Of a DNA stretch of 64,000 bases, positions 1 through 8,423 are shown in pieces (position 1 is the first letter of the stretch; each line of letters opens with the position of its first letter). The notes below the pieces were generated by a model. That model was not told the DNA's origin. It was given only the letters and a program-made list of their open reading frames with translations, and searched no databases. The stretch comes from Acrocarpospora macrocephala (GTDB taxonomy: Bacteria; Actinomycetota; Actinomycetes; Streptosporangiales; Streptosporangiaceae): contig NZ_BLAE01000008.1 of NCBI RefSeq assembly GCF_009687865.1, positions 198,362-262,361 of the forward strand, given 5' to 3'. The translations under genes and the position numbers were made by a program.

Positions 1-965
1 CGCTCCCCGGGGTCTAGGTCGGCCGGTTCGACGGATGCCTCAAGTCTGTCGATCGCCTGGGACACGCGCTCCACCAGGTCGGTCGTGATCTCGCCGGCGG
101 AGGCCGCGTCGAACAGCCGATCGAGCTCGGAGGAGTCGTTGGCCAGCCAGATCGACCAGCCGCGTTCCCTGATGCGGTGGAGCATCCGGGACCAGCCGGC
201 GGGTGTCTCACCCATGTGGCTCCACCGCAGGTTCTCCTGCGGTTGCCAGGCGGCGAACAGACCGCCCCGTGGCGGAACCAACGGGATTCGCAGCCCCACG
301 CGCGTGGGCGCGTGGCCGTGCGGGCTGACGCCCGCGCTCGCGATGAAGACGAGCTCATCGCCCAGCAGCGCTTGGGCGACACACTCGAAACCGGTGCGCT
401 GGGCGATCTGTTCCATCTCCGCTCGGGCAAGGTCGGCGAGCCGGATCTGGGGGAGCAGGTCGATCTCGGGGGCGAGAACGAGAGACGCCGGTGTGAACTG
501 CCCGTAGCCGCCGCGGAAGAACACCAGTGGCGGCGCGTCGCTGCCTTCACCCAGCGCCGTGACCCGCCCGATGACGATGTGGTGGTCTCCCGCCTCGTGC
601 ACCGCGTAGTGCTCACACTCGACCCACAACAGCGCGCCGGGAAGCGATGGGGCGCCGCCCGGCGTGGGCTGCCAGGTGATCCGGTCCCAGCGGTCCGGGT
701 ACCGGGCCGCGAAGGAGCGGCACACTTCGGCCTGCTCCGAGCTGAGCACGTTGACCGCGAAGCGTGCCGCCTTCCTGATCTTCGGAAAGGTGGTGGACGA
801 CCGGTCAGGCATGAAGCTCACGAGCGGTGGATCCAGGGAAACCGACGAGAACGTCCCGACGATCATGCCGACCGGATCTCCGGCGGCGTCCAGGGCGGTC
901 ACCAGGGCCACTCCTGTCGGGTGCCGCCCCAGCGCCCGCCGGAATGCGGGACCATCGATGGTCAT
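1..965 (-). CDS. Flavin reductase fused to IclR-type effector-binding domain (3' end beyond window)
   Basis: Reading from an ATG at 963-965, preceded by an AGGAGAGG ribosome site, the frame stays open to the window edge, so the C-terminus is missing. Residues 1-165 match the HpaC-like FMN reductase fold: RRALGRHPTGVALVT at the start, then FAVNVLSSEQ and a central DHHIVIGRV-like segment. Residues from about 170 onward resemble the effector-binding half of IclR regulators, without a helix-turn-helix. Such a reductase would supply reduced FMN to a two-component monooxygenase, here most simply the luciferase-like enzyme two genes upstream. The sensor-like domain may make flavin supply ligand-dependent; that is inference. 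The domain assignment of the second half is less certain than the first. Confidence 0.75.
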   Translation of the reverse strand, partial: MTIDGPAFRRALGRHPTGVALVTALDAAGDPVGMIVGTFSSVSLDPPLVSFMPDRSSTTFPKIRKAARFAVNVLSSEQAEVCRSFAARYPDRWDRITWQPTPGGAPSLPGALLWVECEHYAVHEAGDHHIVIGRVTALGEGSDAPPLVFFRGGYGQFTPASLVLAPEIDLLPQIRLADLARAEMEQIAQRTGFECVAQALLGDELVFIASAGVSPHGHAPTRVGLRIPLVPPRGGLFAAWQPQENLRWSHMGETPAGWSRMLHRIRERGWSIWLANDSSELDRLFDAASAGEITTDLVERVSQAIDRLEASVEPADLDPGE

Positions 966-1126
966 CGTTGCACCTCTCCTCACCAACCACGATTTCTGGG
1001 CCCTGTTCGGCGTGTGACGTCACTCCGCGTGAGAGTGACCTTCGAGGAGCGACGTCACGTGCTCGGCGACAGAGCACTTATCGGACCCCGGTTCCGCTCG
1101 CACTCCCCGTCCGGCGTCCCTTGTGC

Positions 1127-1504
1127 TCACCCGTAGTCGTCGTACTTGACGATCTCGCCGTCCCGGATGGTCATGACGGTGCAGAGTTCGAGCTCGATCG
1201 ACTCGCCCGCCTTGGCGAAGCCGGGCATGTCGGCCTTGGCGGTGGCCGCCCAGGTGTGTTCGATGAGGACCACGTCGTCGAAGGCGACAATGCGCCGGCG
1301 ATCACGGAAATGCTTGTCGGGGATGACGGCCGCGGCGCCTTCCTTGCCCGCGAAGACGATGTCCCGGCCGACCCGGTGCACCCCCCGGTTGTGGTGGGTG
1401 ACCTCGACGTCCTCGCTCATCAGCGTCTTCATCGTGGCGAGGTCGTCGGAGTTGTAGCACTCCACGTACGCATTGGCCACTGCCAGCAGTTCCTCTTGGG
1501 TCAT
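1127..1504 (-). CDS. NTF2-fold SnoaL-like small protein
   Basis: A 125-residue protein starting MTQEELLAVANAYV, with GGAG just upstream of the ATG. The pattern AYVECYNSDDLATMKTLMSEDVEV followed by a long beta-rich half ending in MTIRDGEIVKYDDYG is the usual layout of the SnoaL/ketosteroid-isomerase (NTF2) family. Members act as small cyclases, isomerases or hydratases on polycyclic or terpenoid substrates, or have no catalysis. It lies between the luciferase-like monooxygenase (60 bp upstream) and the flavin reductase, so it probably acts on an oxygenated intermediate of the same pathway. The substrate cannot be read from the sequence. Confidence 0.75.
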   Translation of the reverse strand: MTQEELLAVANAYVECYNSDDLATMKTLMSEDVEVTHHNRGVHRVGRDIVFAGKEGAAAVIPDKHFRDRRRIVAFDDVVLIEHTWAATAKADMPGFAKAGESIELELCTVMTIRDGEIVKYDDYG

Positions 1505-1563
1505 GTGCGCTCCATTGACGGTTGTGGGGACGGGTTCCGGTGGCGACCGCCGCCACCGGACGA

Positions 1564-2646
1564 TCAGTCGGCGACCGGGGCGAGCTTTCGCAGCCTCGGG
1601 GCCACCTCCGCGACCATCAGCCGGAGCGACTCGTTCCAGGGCTCCGGGTTGGCGGCGTAGTTGTGTCCGGGGACGAGGGTGGTGCCCCACCCCCCGCTCT
1701 CCTCAAGGCAGGCGGCCAGCTTCTCGGCGACAGTGTCGGGGGATCCGACGATCCAGACGTGGTCGGCGAGGTAGTCCAGGTCGACGCTGAGGGGGTCGGC
1801 CACGCCCTGGACCAGGCCATCCAGGAGCCCCAGCCTCTTGAAGTGCGGAAGGAGGATCTGACTCCACGCGTAGCCCAGGCCGCCCTCGATGGCCCACTTG
1901 CGCGCCTCCTTGTCCGTCTCGGCGACGAAGACGTCGCGCTGCACCCGGAGCATCGACCGGTCGACCGTGTGGCCGGCCGCCTCGGCGGCCTCCGAGAACG
2001 TGGCCCAGTGCTGCGCGACCCTCTCGTTGCCGGAGAAGACCGAGAGCGGGATGTAGCCGCGCGAGCCCGCGAAGGCCAGGGACTTCGACGGCGAACTCGT
2101 GCCGGCCATGGCGATCTCGACCTTGCCGCCGTACGGCCGGACGTCGCGGAGCGGAAGCTGTCCCTCCTTGGTCTGCGGATAGCCTGCCTTCCAGAACCTC
2201 CCCTCGTGGTGGAACGGCTCGGCAGCCCAGACCTTCTCCATGATCGCCAGAGCCTCCACCACCATTTCGTGGTTGCCCCGCATGTCGGTGATGCCGCGCA
2301 GGGCGGCGTCCGACGGGTAGGCGCCGGCGCCTACCCCGAGGATGTAGCGGCCTTCCGCGAGATGCGTCAGCCACGAGACCTGCACGGCGAGGGACGCGGG
2401 GTGGTGGTAGGGAAGCAGGTGGGCCCCCGGGCAGAGCTTGATGCGCTCCGTCCTCGCCGCCGCGGCGGCGAGGATGATCTCCGGGTTCGGGACCGGCTCC
2501 CAGGCCACCGTCGCGTGTTCACCCACCCAGTACTCCGTGAGGCCGGCCTGGTCGGCCACGACGGCCTGGCCGACGACCCAGTCGTACACCTCACGAGGCG
2601 TGCGCTCGGGCGGCGTGTGCGGCGATTGGAACAGTGCGAACTTCAT
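1564..2646 (-). CDS. LLM-class flavin-dependent monooxygenase
   Basis: A 360-residue protein of the bacterial luciferase-like family (TIM barrel, FMNH2-dependent). Diagnostic stretches are the MKFALFQSPHTPPERTP start, EYWVGEHAT, the HHPASLAVQVSWLTHLAEGR segment and the GVGAGAYPSD turn. The C-terminal WIVGSPDTVAEKLAACLEE is the standard end of the family. Length is typical. It would insert oxygen (hydroxylation, epoxidation or Baeyer-Villiger type) using reduced flavin supplied by a partner such as the reductase at the window edge. It follows the SDR gene by 54 bp in what looks like one transcription unit. The substrate is unknown; similarity in style to limonene and alkane-sulfonate members does not fix it. 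Confidence 0.88.
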   Translation of the reverse strand: MKFALFQSPHTPPERTPREVYDWVVGQAVVADQAGLTEYWVGEHATVAWEPVPNPEIILAAAAARTERIKLCPGAHLLPYHHPASLAVQVSWLTHLAEGRYILGVGAGAYPSDAALRGITDMRGNHEMVVEALAIMEKVWAAEPFHHEGRFWKAGYPQTKEGQLPLRDVRPYGGKVEIAMAGTSSPSKSLAFAGSRGYIPLSVFSGNERVAQHWATFSEAAEAAGHTVDRSMLRVQRDVFVAETDKEARKWAIEGGLGYAWSQILLPHFKRLGLLDGLVQGVADPLSVDLDYLADHVWIVGSPDTVAEKLAACLEESGGWGTTLVPGHNYAANPEPWNESLRLMVAEVAPRLRKLAPVAD

Positions 2647-2700
2647 GCGAAGCCTTTCTTCGTCACGCTCAGAGGGCTGAGGAAAGGAGGTCGGGCGGGC

Positions 2701-3513
2701 TCACTTCGTGTCGACCGCACCCGTGAACATGGCGGGCGAGGTGGTCAGGAATCCGCCGTCCACCGGGATGATCGCGCCCGAGACCCAGCGGGCCCACGGG
2801 CTCGCGAGGAACACCACGGCCCTGGCGACATCCCAGGCGTCGCCTCCCGGTCCCAGCGGGGCGGTGCGCTGGCGGTCGGCGATCTGCTCCGGGGTCAGGG
2901 TCATCCGCAGCAGCGGGGTGTCGAGCGTACCCGGCACCACGGTGTTGACCCGAATGCCTTGTGGCCCGAGCTCGGCGGCGAGGACGGTGGCGACCGCCTC
3001 GATGGCGCCCTTGGAGGCGGTGTAGGCGACGGTGCCCGAACTCGACACCCCGCGATGGGCGGCGATCGAGCTGATGTTCACCACCGAGCCGCCACCTGAC
3101 GCGGCCATGGCCGGTGCTGCAGCCCGCGTCAGGAAGAGCGTGCCCTTGAGATTGACCCCTAAGTGGAGCTCCAGATCCTCGTCGGTCATGGCCGCGAGCG
3201 TGCCGGAACGGAAGACGCCGACGTTGTTGACCAGGGTCGTGAGCATTCCGAACGTGTCCACCGCGGTGTCCACGGCGCGCCGGGCGACGGCCGGGTCGCG
3301 GACGTCGCCCACGCAGCCGACCGCGCGACCGCCCTCCGACTCGATGAGCTCGACCGTCTCCCCGGCCCGCTCGTCCACGCTGTCGAGGACGACGACGCCG
3401 CACCCGGACCTGGCCAGCAGCACCGCACTCGCCTTGCCCGTGCCGAAGCCCGGTCCGCTCGATCCCGCGCCGGTCACGATCGCGGCGCCGTCCACCATGG
3501 GCTCGAACCTCAT
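2701..3513 (-). CDS. Short-chain dehydrogenase/reductase
   Basis: A 270-residue classical SDR. The start at 3513 (MRFEPMVDGAAIVTGAG) has CAGGAG at a good distance. A longer in-frame reading to 3615 lacks a ribosome site. The cofactor motif is the slightly unusual TGAGSSGPGFG (TGxxxGxG region), the NNVG motif and the catalytic YxxxK are present (AYTASKGAIEAVA), with the active Ser in VVNISSIAA. The end GGFLTTSPAMFTG fits the family. It probably oxidises an alcohol made by the P450 or the LLM enzyme, or reduces a ketone. It sits between the transporter genes and the monooxygenase. Confidence 0.88.
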   Translation of the reverse strand: MRFEPMVDGAAIVTGAGSSGPGFGTGKASAVLLARSGCGVVVLDSVDERAGETVELIESEGGRAVGCVGDVRDPAVARRAVDTAVDTFGMLTTLVNNVGVFRSGTLAAMTDEDLELHLGVNLKGTLFLTRAAAPAMAASGGGSVVNISSIAAHRGVSSSGTVAYTASKGAIEAVATVLAAELGPQGIRVNTVVPGTLDTPLLRMTLTPEQIADRQRTAPLGPGGDAWDVARAVVFLASPWARWVSGAIIPVDGGFLTTSPAMFTGAVDTK

Positions 3514-3577
3514 CTTCACTCCTGGCATTCGATCCGGATGACCTGCGCGAGTTCCGCGCAGGTCATCGGTTTCCGGC

Positions 3578-4780
3578 TCACTGTCCGGGCGTGACCAGCT
3601 TGCAGGTCCCGTCACCGTCGCGGAGTTCGCAGACCGCGATGGGCGCCTGGAGCACCCCGTCCTGGGCGAAGGAGACGTCGCCGTTTCCCGCGTTGACGCT
3701 CACCGTCTTAAGCGCCTTGGCCACCGCGTCGGGGTCGTCGACGGTTCCCGCCTTCTCCATGGCCCTGGCGAGAGCGTTGATCGAGGAGGTGAACTCCGTC
3801 GCGTACAGCTGCGCGTCCAGGGCCGGCGGCTTGCCGTTGACCTGCTCGTACTGCTGGAACAGCTGGGTGACGTCCGGGTTGCCGGTGTACGGGTCGAGGC
3901 CCCGGTTCATGATGTACATGTACGGGAAGGGAAGGGGCTTGCCGTTGTTCCCCGTCAGCCCGGTTCCGGCGGTCGCTCCCAAGACGATCATGCTGCCGAA
4001 CGGGCTGCCGAGCTGCACGGCCTGTGAGGCGAAGGCCTGGACCGCCCCGCTGGTGGTGCCCGTGAAGATGATGTCCGGCTTGTACGACTTGAGCTTGGTG
4101 AGAATGCCGGAGAAGTCGGTGCTCGCGATGTCGAAACGCAGCTTGTCCACGACCTCGACCCCCTTGGCGGCGAAGGCCTTCTCGATCAGCTCGACATAGG
4201 GGTCGGACGCGGCCCCGGACGGCCACACGATCGCGGCCGTCTTGGTGCCGGGCTGGTACTGCAGCGCCCCGTTCACGGCCGCCGGGAACACCGTGGCCGC
4301 ACTCGGGTTCGTACCGAAGATCTTTGCGAAGGCCGGGTCACCGGCCTTCGCCTCCAGCCGGCCGGAGATGTAGGTCGACCCGGCCAGCCACAGCACGTCC
4401 TGCTTGGTGACCACGGACTCCGCCGCGACCACCGACGGGGTGTCGGCCGGCCCGATCAGGTACTTGACCCCCTCGTCACGGATCATGCCCAGGACCCCCG
4501 CCGTCGCCTTCGCGGGGTCGCTGGCCGAGTCCTTCGTCGTTACGGCGAAGGTGTACTTCTGGCCGTTGACGGTGATGCCGCCGGCCTTGGTCACCTGGTC
4601 GATCCCCAGCTTGATGCTGCCCAGATGGGCCTCGCCCTGGGCGGCGAAGGGGCCGGTCAAGGACAGCACGGCCCCGATTTCGATCACGTGATCGTTGACG
4701 CTCGTTTCCCCGTCCGAGCCACAGGCGGCGGCCGTCGACAGCGATATGACGGCGGCCACAACCGCGAACTTTCTACGCAT
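3578..4780 (-). CDS. ABC transporter substrate-binding lipoprotein (branched-chain type)
   Basis: A 400-residue type-1 periplasmic-binding-fold protein. The start (AAAGGAG upstream of the ATG) leads into a signal peptide ending in the lipobox STAAAC, so Cys20 is the likely lipidated residue. The mature part begins IEIGAVLSLTGPFAAQGEAH, the hallmark of the LivK/Peripla_BP_6 family, whose members bind amino acids, aromatic acids, amides or dicarboxylates. It is 75 bp downstream of the two ABC ATPases and the fused permease and surely serves them. The ligand is probably the growth substrate of the surrounding catabolic genes; that is an inference from position. Confidence 0.9.
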   Translation of the reverse strand: MRRKFAVVAAVISLSTAAACGSDGETSVNDHVIEIGAVLSLTGPFAAQGEAHLGSIKLGIDQVTKAGGITVNGQKYTFAVTTKDSASDPAKATAGVLGMIRDEGVKYLIGPADTPSVVAAESVVTKQDVLWLAGSTYISGRLEAKAGDPAFAKIFGTNPSAATVFPAAVNGALQYQPGTKTAAIVWPSGAASDPYVELIEKAFAAKGVEVVDKLRFDIASTDFSGILTKLKSYKPDIIFTGTTSGAVQAFASQAVQLGSPFGSMIVLGATAGTGLTGNNGKPLPFPYMYIMNRGLDPYTGNPDVTQLFQQYEQVNGKPPALDAQLYATEFTSSINALARAMEKAGTVDDPDAVAKALKTVSVNAGNGDVSFAQDGVLQAPIAVCELRDGDGTCKLVTPGQ

Positions 4781-4855
4781 GACTCTCCTTTGGTTCTCCC
4801 GGACGTGGGTGTCCGAGCCCGTGACTTTCCCCGGGTTGTATTTCGAGCGCGGTGC

Positions 4856-5584
4856 TCAGGGGTCGACACCGAAGTAGGCGGTGTTGATGGCGTCGCCCTC
4901 CGACAGTTCCGCGCTGGAGGCGGAGGCGACGAGGCGTCCGTTCCGCAGCACGTAACCCCAGGTCGAGACCTGTAGGGCCAGCGCGCTGTACTGTTCCACG
5001 ATCAGGACCGCGGCCCCGAACGTGGTCTGCGCCCAACGGATCAGCTCCACGATCGTCGGGAGCATCACCGGTGCCAGACCCAGCGACGGCTCGTCGAGCA
5101 GCAGCATCCGCGGGCGCGACATGAGCGCGCGCGAGATGGCGAGCATCTGCTGCTGTCCACCCGACAGCTGACCCGCCGGCTGCTTCGCCTTCTCCGCGAG
5201 AACCGGGAAGTGGTCTAGCAGCAGCGCGATGGTCTCGTCTTGGGTTTCGCCCCCGCGCCGGACGGAACCCAGCCGGAGGTTCTCCAGCACGGTCATCTGC
5301 GCGAACACCTGTCGGCCTTCGAGCACATGGGCCACGCCCCTGGCGAGGGTCTGGTCGGGGCGGAGACCGACGATCGGCTCCCCGTTCAGCCGGATGTCGC
5401 CGGACCGCGGCTGCACCTGACCGGAGACACTGCGCAGGATCGTGCTCTTGCCCGCACCGTTCGCTCCGAGCAGGGCGACGGTCGTGCCCACCGGCACGGA
5501 CAGGCTGACGTCCTTGACGGCGACGACCCCGCCGTACCCCGCGGTGAGTCCCGAGATCTCCAGCTCGGTGTCGACGGTGTTCAC
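4856..5584 (-). CDS. livF: ABC transporter ATP-binding protein, LivF type
   Basis: A 242-residue ATPase starting at a GTG that overlaps the previous stop (GTGA), so translation is coupled to livG. It has Walker A LLGANGAGKSTILRS, the Q-loop region, the signature LSGGQQQMLAIS, and Walker B MLLLDEPSLGLAP. The short C-terminus is typical of LivF rather than LivG. It energises import by the fused LivHM permease encoded upstream. A longer in-frame opening to 5716 lies inside livG and is not needed. Confidence 0.9.
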   Translation of the reverse strand: MNTVDTELEISGLTAGYGGVVAVKDVSLSVPVGTTVALLGANGAGKSTILRSVSGQVQPRSGDIRLNGEPIVGLRPDQTLARGVAHVLEGRQVFAQMTVLENLRLGSVRRGGETQDETIALLLDHFPVLAEKAKQPAGQLSGGQQQMLAISRALMSRPRMLLLDEPSLGLAPVMLPTIVELIRWAQTTFGAAVLIVEQYSALALQVSTWGYVLRNGRLVASASSAELSEGDAINTAYFGVDP

Positions 5585-6330
5585 GACTTCTCCTCCAGCG
5601 CTGTCCCCATCGAGGTCCCGAGGTAGGCCTCGATGACCCGCGGATCCTTTACCACCACCGATGGAGGGCCCTCGACCAGCTTCTTTCCGGCGTCGAGGAC
5701 CACCACCCTGTCGCACATGGACACCATCAAGGTCATGTCGTGGTCGACGATGCCGACGGTGACACCCAGATCCCGCAACGTCAGTAACAGCGCCTTGAGC
5801 TCGCGCGTCTCGAAGTCGTTGAGCCCGGCCGCAGGCTCGTCGAGCAGCAGCAGGTCCGGCTGCGCCGCCAGCGCGATGCCGATCCCGAGCCGGCGGAGAT
5901 AGCCCAGGGGAAGGTCGGACGCGAGCGCGTCGAGGACCGCGTCGAGGCCCACGAGCGCGACGAGTCTCTCGCCGACGAGCGCCTCGTCGACGCGCTTGCC
6001 CTTCGGGCGACAGCTGTGCGCGATGGCGAGTGCCTCCCGCACGGTGACCCCGCTGAAGACCATCTGGTTCTGCGACGCCATGACCAGCCCGTGCCGGGCC
6101 AGCTTGTCGACCTTCCAGCCGGTGACCTCCTGGCCTCGCCAGAAGACGCCGCCCCGCGTCGGCGGGTGAACGGAGGACAGCGCGCGCAGCAGCGTGCTCT
6201 TTCCCGAGCCGTTCGGGCCGATGATGCCGAGAATCTCACCGGCCGCGACGTGGATGTCCACCGAGTCGCAGGCGACCAGCGCGCCGAACCGAACCGTCAC
6301 CCCGGCGCCGCGCAGCAGGACCTCACTCAT
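5581..6330 (-). CDS. livG: ABC transporter ATP-binding protein, LivG type
   Basis: A 249-residue ATPase whose ATG overlaps the stop of the permease gene (ATGA). Walker A is IIGPNGSGKSTLLRAL and Walker B LLLLDEPAAGLNDFETREL. The signature motif is replaced: where LSxGxxR is expected the protein reads LPLGYLRRLGIGIAL, a weakened form sometimes seen in LivG. The end DPRVIEAYLGTS is the LivG family end. It pairs with LivF to form the heterodimeric nucleotide-binding part of the importer. Confidence 0.88.
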   Translation of the reverse strand: MSEVLLRGAGVTVRFGALVACDSVDIHVAAGEILGIIGPNGSGKSTLLRALSSVHPPTRGGVFWRGQEVTGWKVDKLARHGLVMASQNQMVFSGVTVREALAIAHSCRPKGKRVDEALVGERLVALVGLDAVLDALASDLPLGYLRRLGIGIALAAQPDLLLLDEPAAGLNDFETRELKALLLTLRDLGVTVGIVDHDMTLMVSMCDRVVVLDAGKKLVEGPPSVVVKDPRVIEAYLGTSMGTALEEKS

Positions 6331-8282
6331 GAGATCTCCTCTCGCACCAGGTCGGACGGGGACCGCACGTCGGCGCCACCGGCCGCGGGCCTGCCGGAGT
6401 CGGCGGCCGCGGCCGGGTGGCCGGTGCGGATGAGACGAGACCGGAGCGTCGAATAGCCGGTGATCAGCGCTGGGACCAGGCCGTGCGGGAGAAGGAGAAT
6501 GATCATGATGAGCAGCACCCCGAACAGGAACTGTTGGTCCACCGGATCGAGCCGCAGGAGCTCGGGCAGCAACACGAAGACCATCGAGGCGACCAGCGGG
6601 CCGGCGAGTGAGATCCCACCCAGGATCAGGATGATGACGATCTTGATGCTGAAGATGGTGTCGAACGACGTGGGGACGATCACGGTCTGCGTGTAGAGGT
6701 AGAGCACGCCCCCCACGGCTGACACGGCTCCGCTCAGTGCGAAGGCGCCGACCTTGGCCCGGCCGACCCGCAGGCCGATCGAGCGGGCGAGGCTCTCGTT
6801 CTCCCGGACTCCCGCGAGCTGCCGGCCGAAGCGGGTCGGCTTGAACCTGCGGAGGCCGAAGGCGGCCAGGAGCGCCACGAGGAGCACCAGGTAGAACTGC
6901 GACCGGAGGTCGGTGAAGGTGATGGAACCGATCACGGGGAGGCTTTCCGGCAGAATCAGCCCGTTGTCGCCGTTCGTCAGGTCGATGGCGGTCAGCGTCA
7001 CCTGGGTGACGAGCGCGGAGAAGGCCAGCGTGACGAGGAGCAGGTAGTGGCCCGTACATCGGGAGACGACCAGCCCGAGGAGCGCCCCGGCCACCACCGT
7101 CAGCGGCACCGCGACCAGCAGCGCCCACCAGAAGCCCAGACCCAGGTGCACGGCGATGACCCCGGCCGAGTAGGCGCCCACGGCCATCAGGCCGCCCTGC
7201 GCGATCGACAGGACACCGGTGGTCTCATACACGTACGCCAGCGCGTAGACCTGGATGGCGTACAGGACGCTGAGCAGAACGAGTGACTGCAACCGGGATG
7301 TGCCCACCGCCTCGAAGATCACGATTGGCAGGAGCACGAAGGCGGCGCCGCCCAGCAGTGTCTCCACCCGGCTGTGCCGCCGCACGTGGGCGACGCCCCT
7401 GGAGGACCGGGCGAAGGTCGAGTCGCTGGGCGGGTGCTTCTCGAAGAGACCACCCGGCCGCACGAGCAGCACAACGATGATCACTCCGTAGGTGAAGAAC
7501 GGAACGTATTCGGCACGGCCGTAACCCGCCACCAACGTCTCACCGATGCCGTAGAGCACGCTGGCCTTCGCCAGCCCTGACACGTTCCCCAGACCGCCAA
7601 GCAGGGCGACCGCGAATCCCTTGAGGATCAGGTGCGCACCGTCGAAGGCGCCCACGGGCTGGAGCGTGCCGTAGAACACGCCGCCCAGCCCGGCGAGCGC
7701 GGAGCCCGCCACGAAGGCGACCGTGACCATGCGCCCGACGTTCACGCCGACGTGCGATGCCGCGACGGGATTCTCGTGCGCGGCCCGCAGTTGCGCGCCG
7801 AGCTTCGTCCTGGCCAGCAGCACGAACAGACCGGCGGTGACCAGGCCCGCCATGACGAGCACGAGCACCCGGTTCCAGGCGAAGTAGGTGTCGCCGAGGC
7901 CGGCGCCGCCGTCGAGCGCGGCGGGGACGCCGACCTGGAAACCGCCCCAGATCTTGAAGGCCGCCGACTCCAGCACGAGCAGCAGCCCGAGGCCGATGAT
8001 CAGTCCGTTGTAGGGGTTGTCCATCGTGAAGCGGAACAGCAGCCGTTCACTGAGCCAGCCGATCACGCCGGCGGCCACGACGGCGGCCAACGCGGCGAAG
8101 ACGAAGGGCACCCCCGCCGTGATCAGGTCGAGTGCCACGAAGACGGCGAGGACGAGGAACTGACCGTGCGCGAAGTTGATCAGTCGCGTCAGCCCGAACA
8201 CCAGCGTGATGCCGACCGCGATGAGCATGTATACGGAGCTGGCGACCACGCCGTTGAACAGGTGTTGCATGAGGAGATCCAT
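6327..8282 (-). CDS. Fused LivH-LivM permease of branched-chain-type ABC importer
   Basis: A 651-residue membrane protein. Residues 1-290 are LivH-like (GITLVFGLTRLINFAHGQF, then a GLGNVSGL loop). Residues from about 310 on are LivM-like (QVYALAYVYETTGVLSIAQG, then FKPTRFGRQLAGVRENESLA). The two permeases are normally separate genes, as in the second importer of this window (42.9-44.8 kb). ATG at 8280-8282 is preferred over a GTG six bases upstream because it is better spaced from AGGAAAGG. This is the first gene of a unit running livHM-livG-livF-binding protein-SDR-LLM. An operator lies 69-88 bp upstream. Confidence 0.9.
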   Translation of the reverse strand: MDLLMQHLFNGVVASSVYMLIAVGITLVFGLTRLINFAHGQFLVLAVFVALDLITAGVPFVFAALAAVVAAGVIGWLSERLLFRFTMDNPYNGLIIGLGLLLVLESAAFKIWGGFQVGVPAALDGGAGLGDTYFAWNRVLVLVMAGLVTAGLFVLLARTKLGAQLRAAHENPVAASHVGVNVGRMVTVAFVAGSALAGLGGVFYGTLQPVGAFDGAHLILKGFAVALLGGLGNVSGLAKASVLYGIGETLVAGYGRAEYVPFFTYGVIIVVLLVRPGGLFEKHPPSDSTFARSSRGVAHVRRHSRVETLLGGAAFVLLPIVIFEAVGTSRLQSLVLLSVLYAIQVYALAYVYETTGVLSIAQGGLMAVGAYSAGVIAVHLGLGFWWALLVAVPLTVVAGALLGLVVSRCTGHYLLLVTLAFSALVTQVTLTAIDLTNGDNGLILPESLPVIGSITFTDLRSQFYLVLLVALLAAFGLRRFKPTRFGRQLAGVRENESLARSIGLRVGRAKVGAFALSGAVSAVGGVLYLYTQTVIVPTSFDTIFSIKIVIILILGGISLAGPLVASMVFVLLPELLRLDPVDQQFLFGVLLIMIILLLPHGLVPALITGYSTLRSRLIRTGHPAAAADSGRPAAGGADVRSPSDLVREEIS

Positions 8283-8350
8283 GCCCACCCCTTTCCTCGT
8301 CCTGCCTGGGATGTGGAGTGCCCGTAATCAGCCACTCAGGAATATACGGA

Positions 8351-8370
8351 TTCAGTATCTTGAATACAAT
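8351..8370 (-). promoter_or_regulatory. Palindromic operator upstream of the livHM unit
   Basis: The core GTATCTTGAATAC (8355-8367) is a GTAT-N5-ATAC inverted repeat. The identical 13-mer occurs at 13216-13228, and a variant lies before the P450 gene at 15346-15367. The wider form TTGTATnnnnnATACAA resembles sites of GntR/FCD-type regulators. The regulator gene is not in the window. Confidence 0.6.
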
Positions 8371-8423
8371 AGTCAGGGATAGGGGTTTCACTTGCCGGTC
8401 CGGAGACCGGTGAGGCCAGCGGA

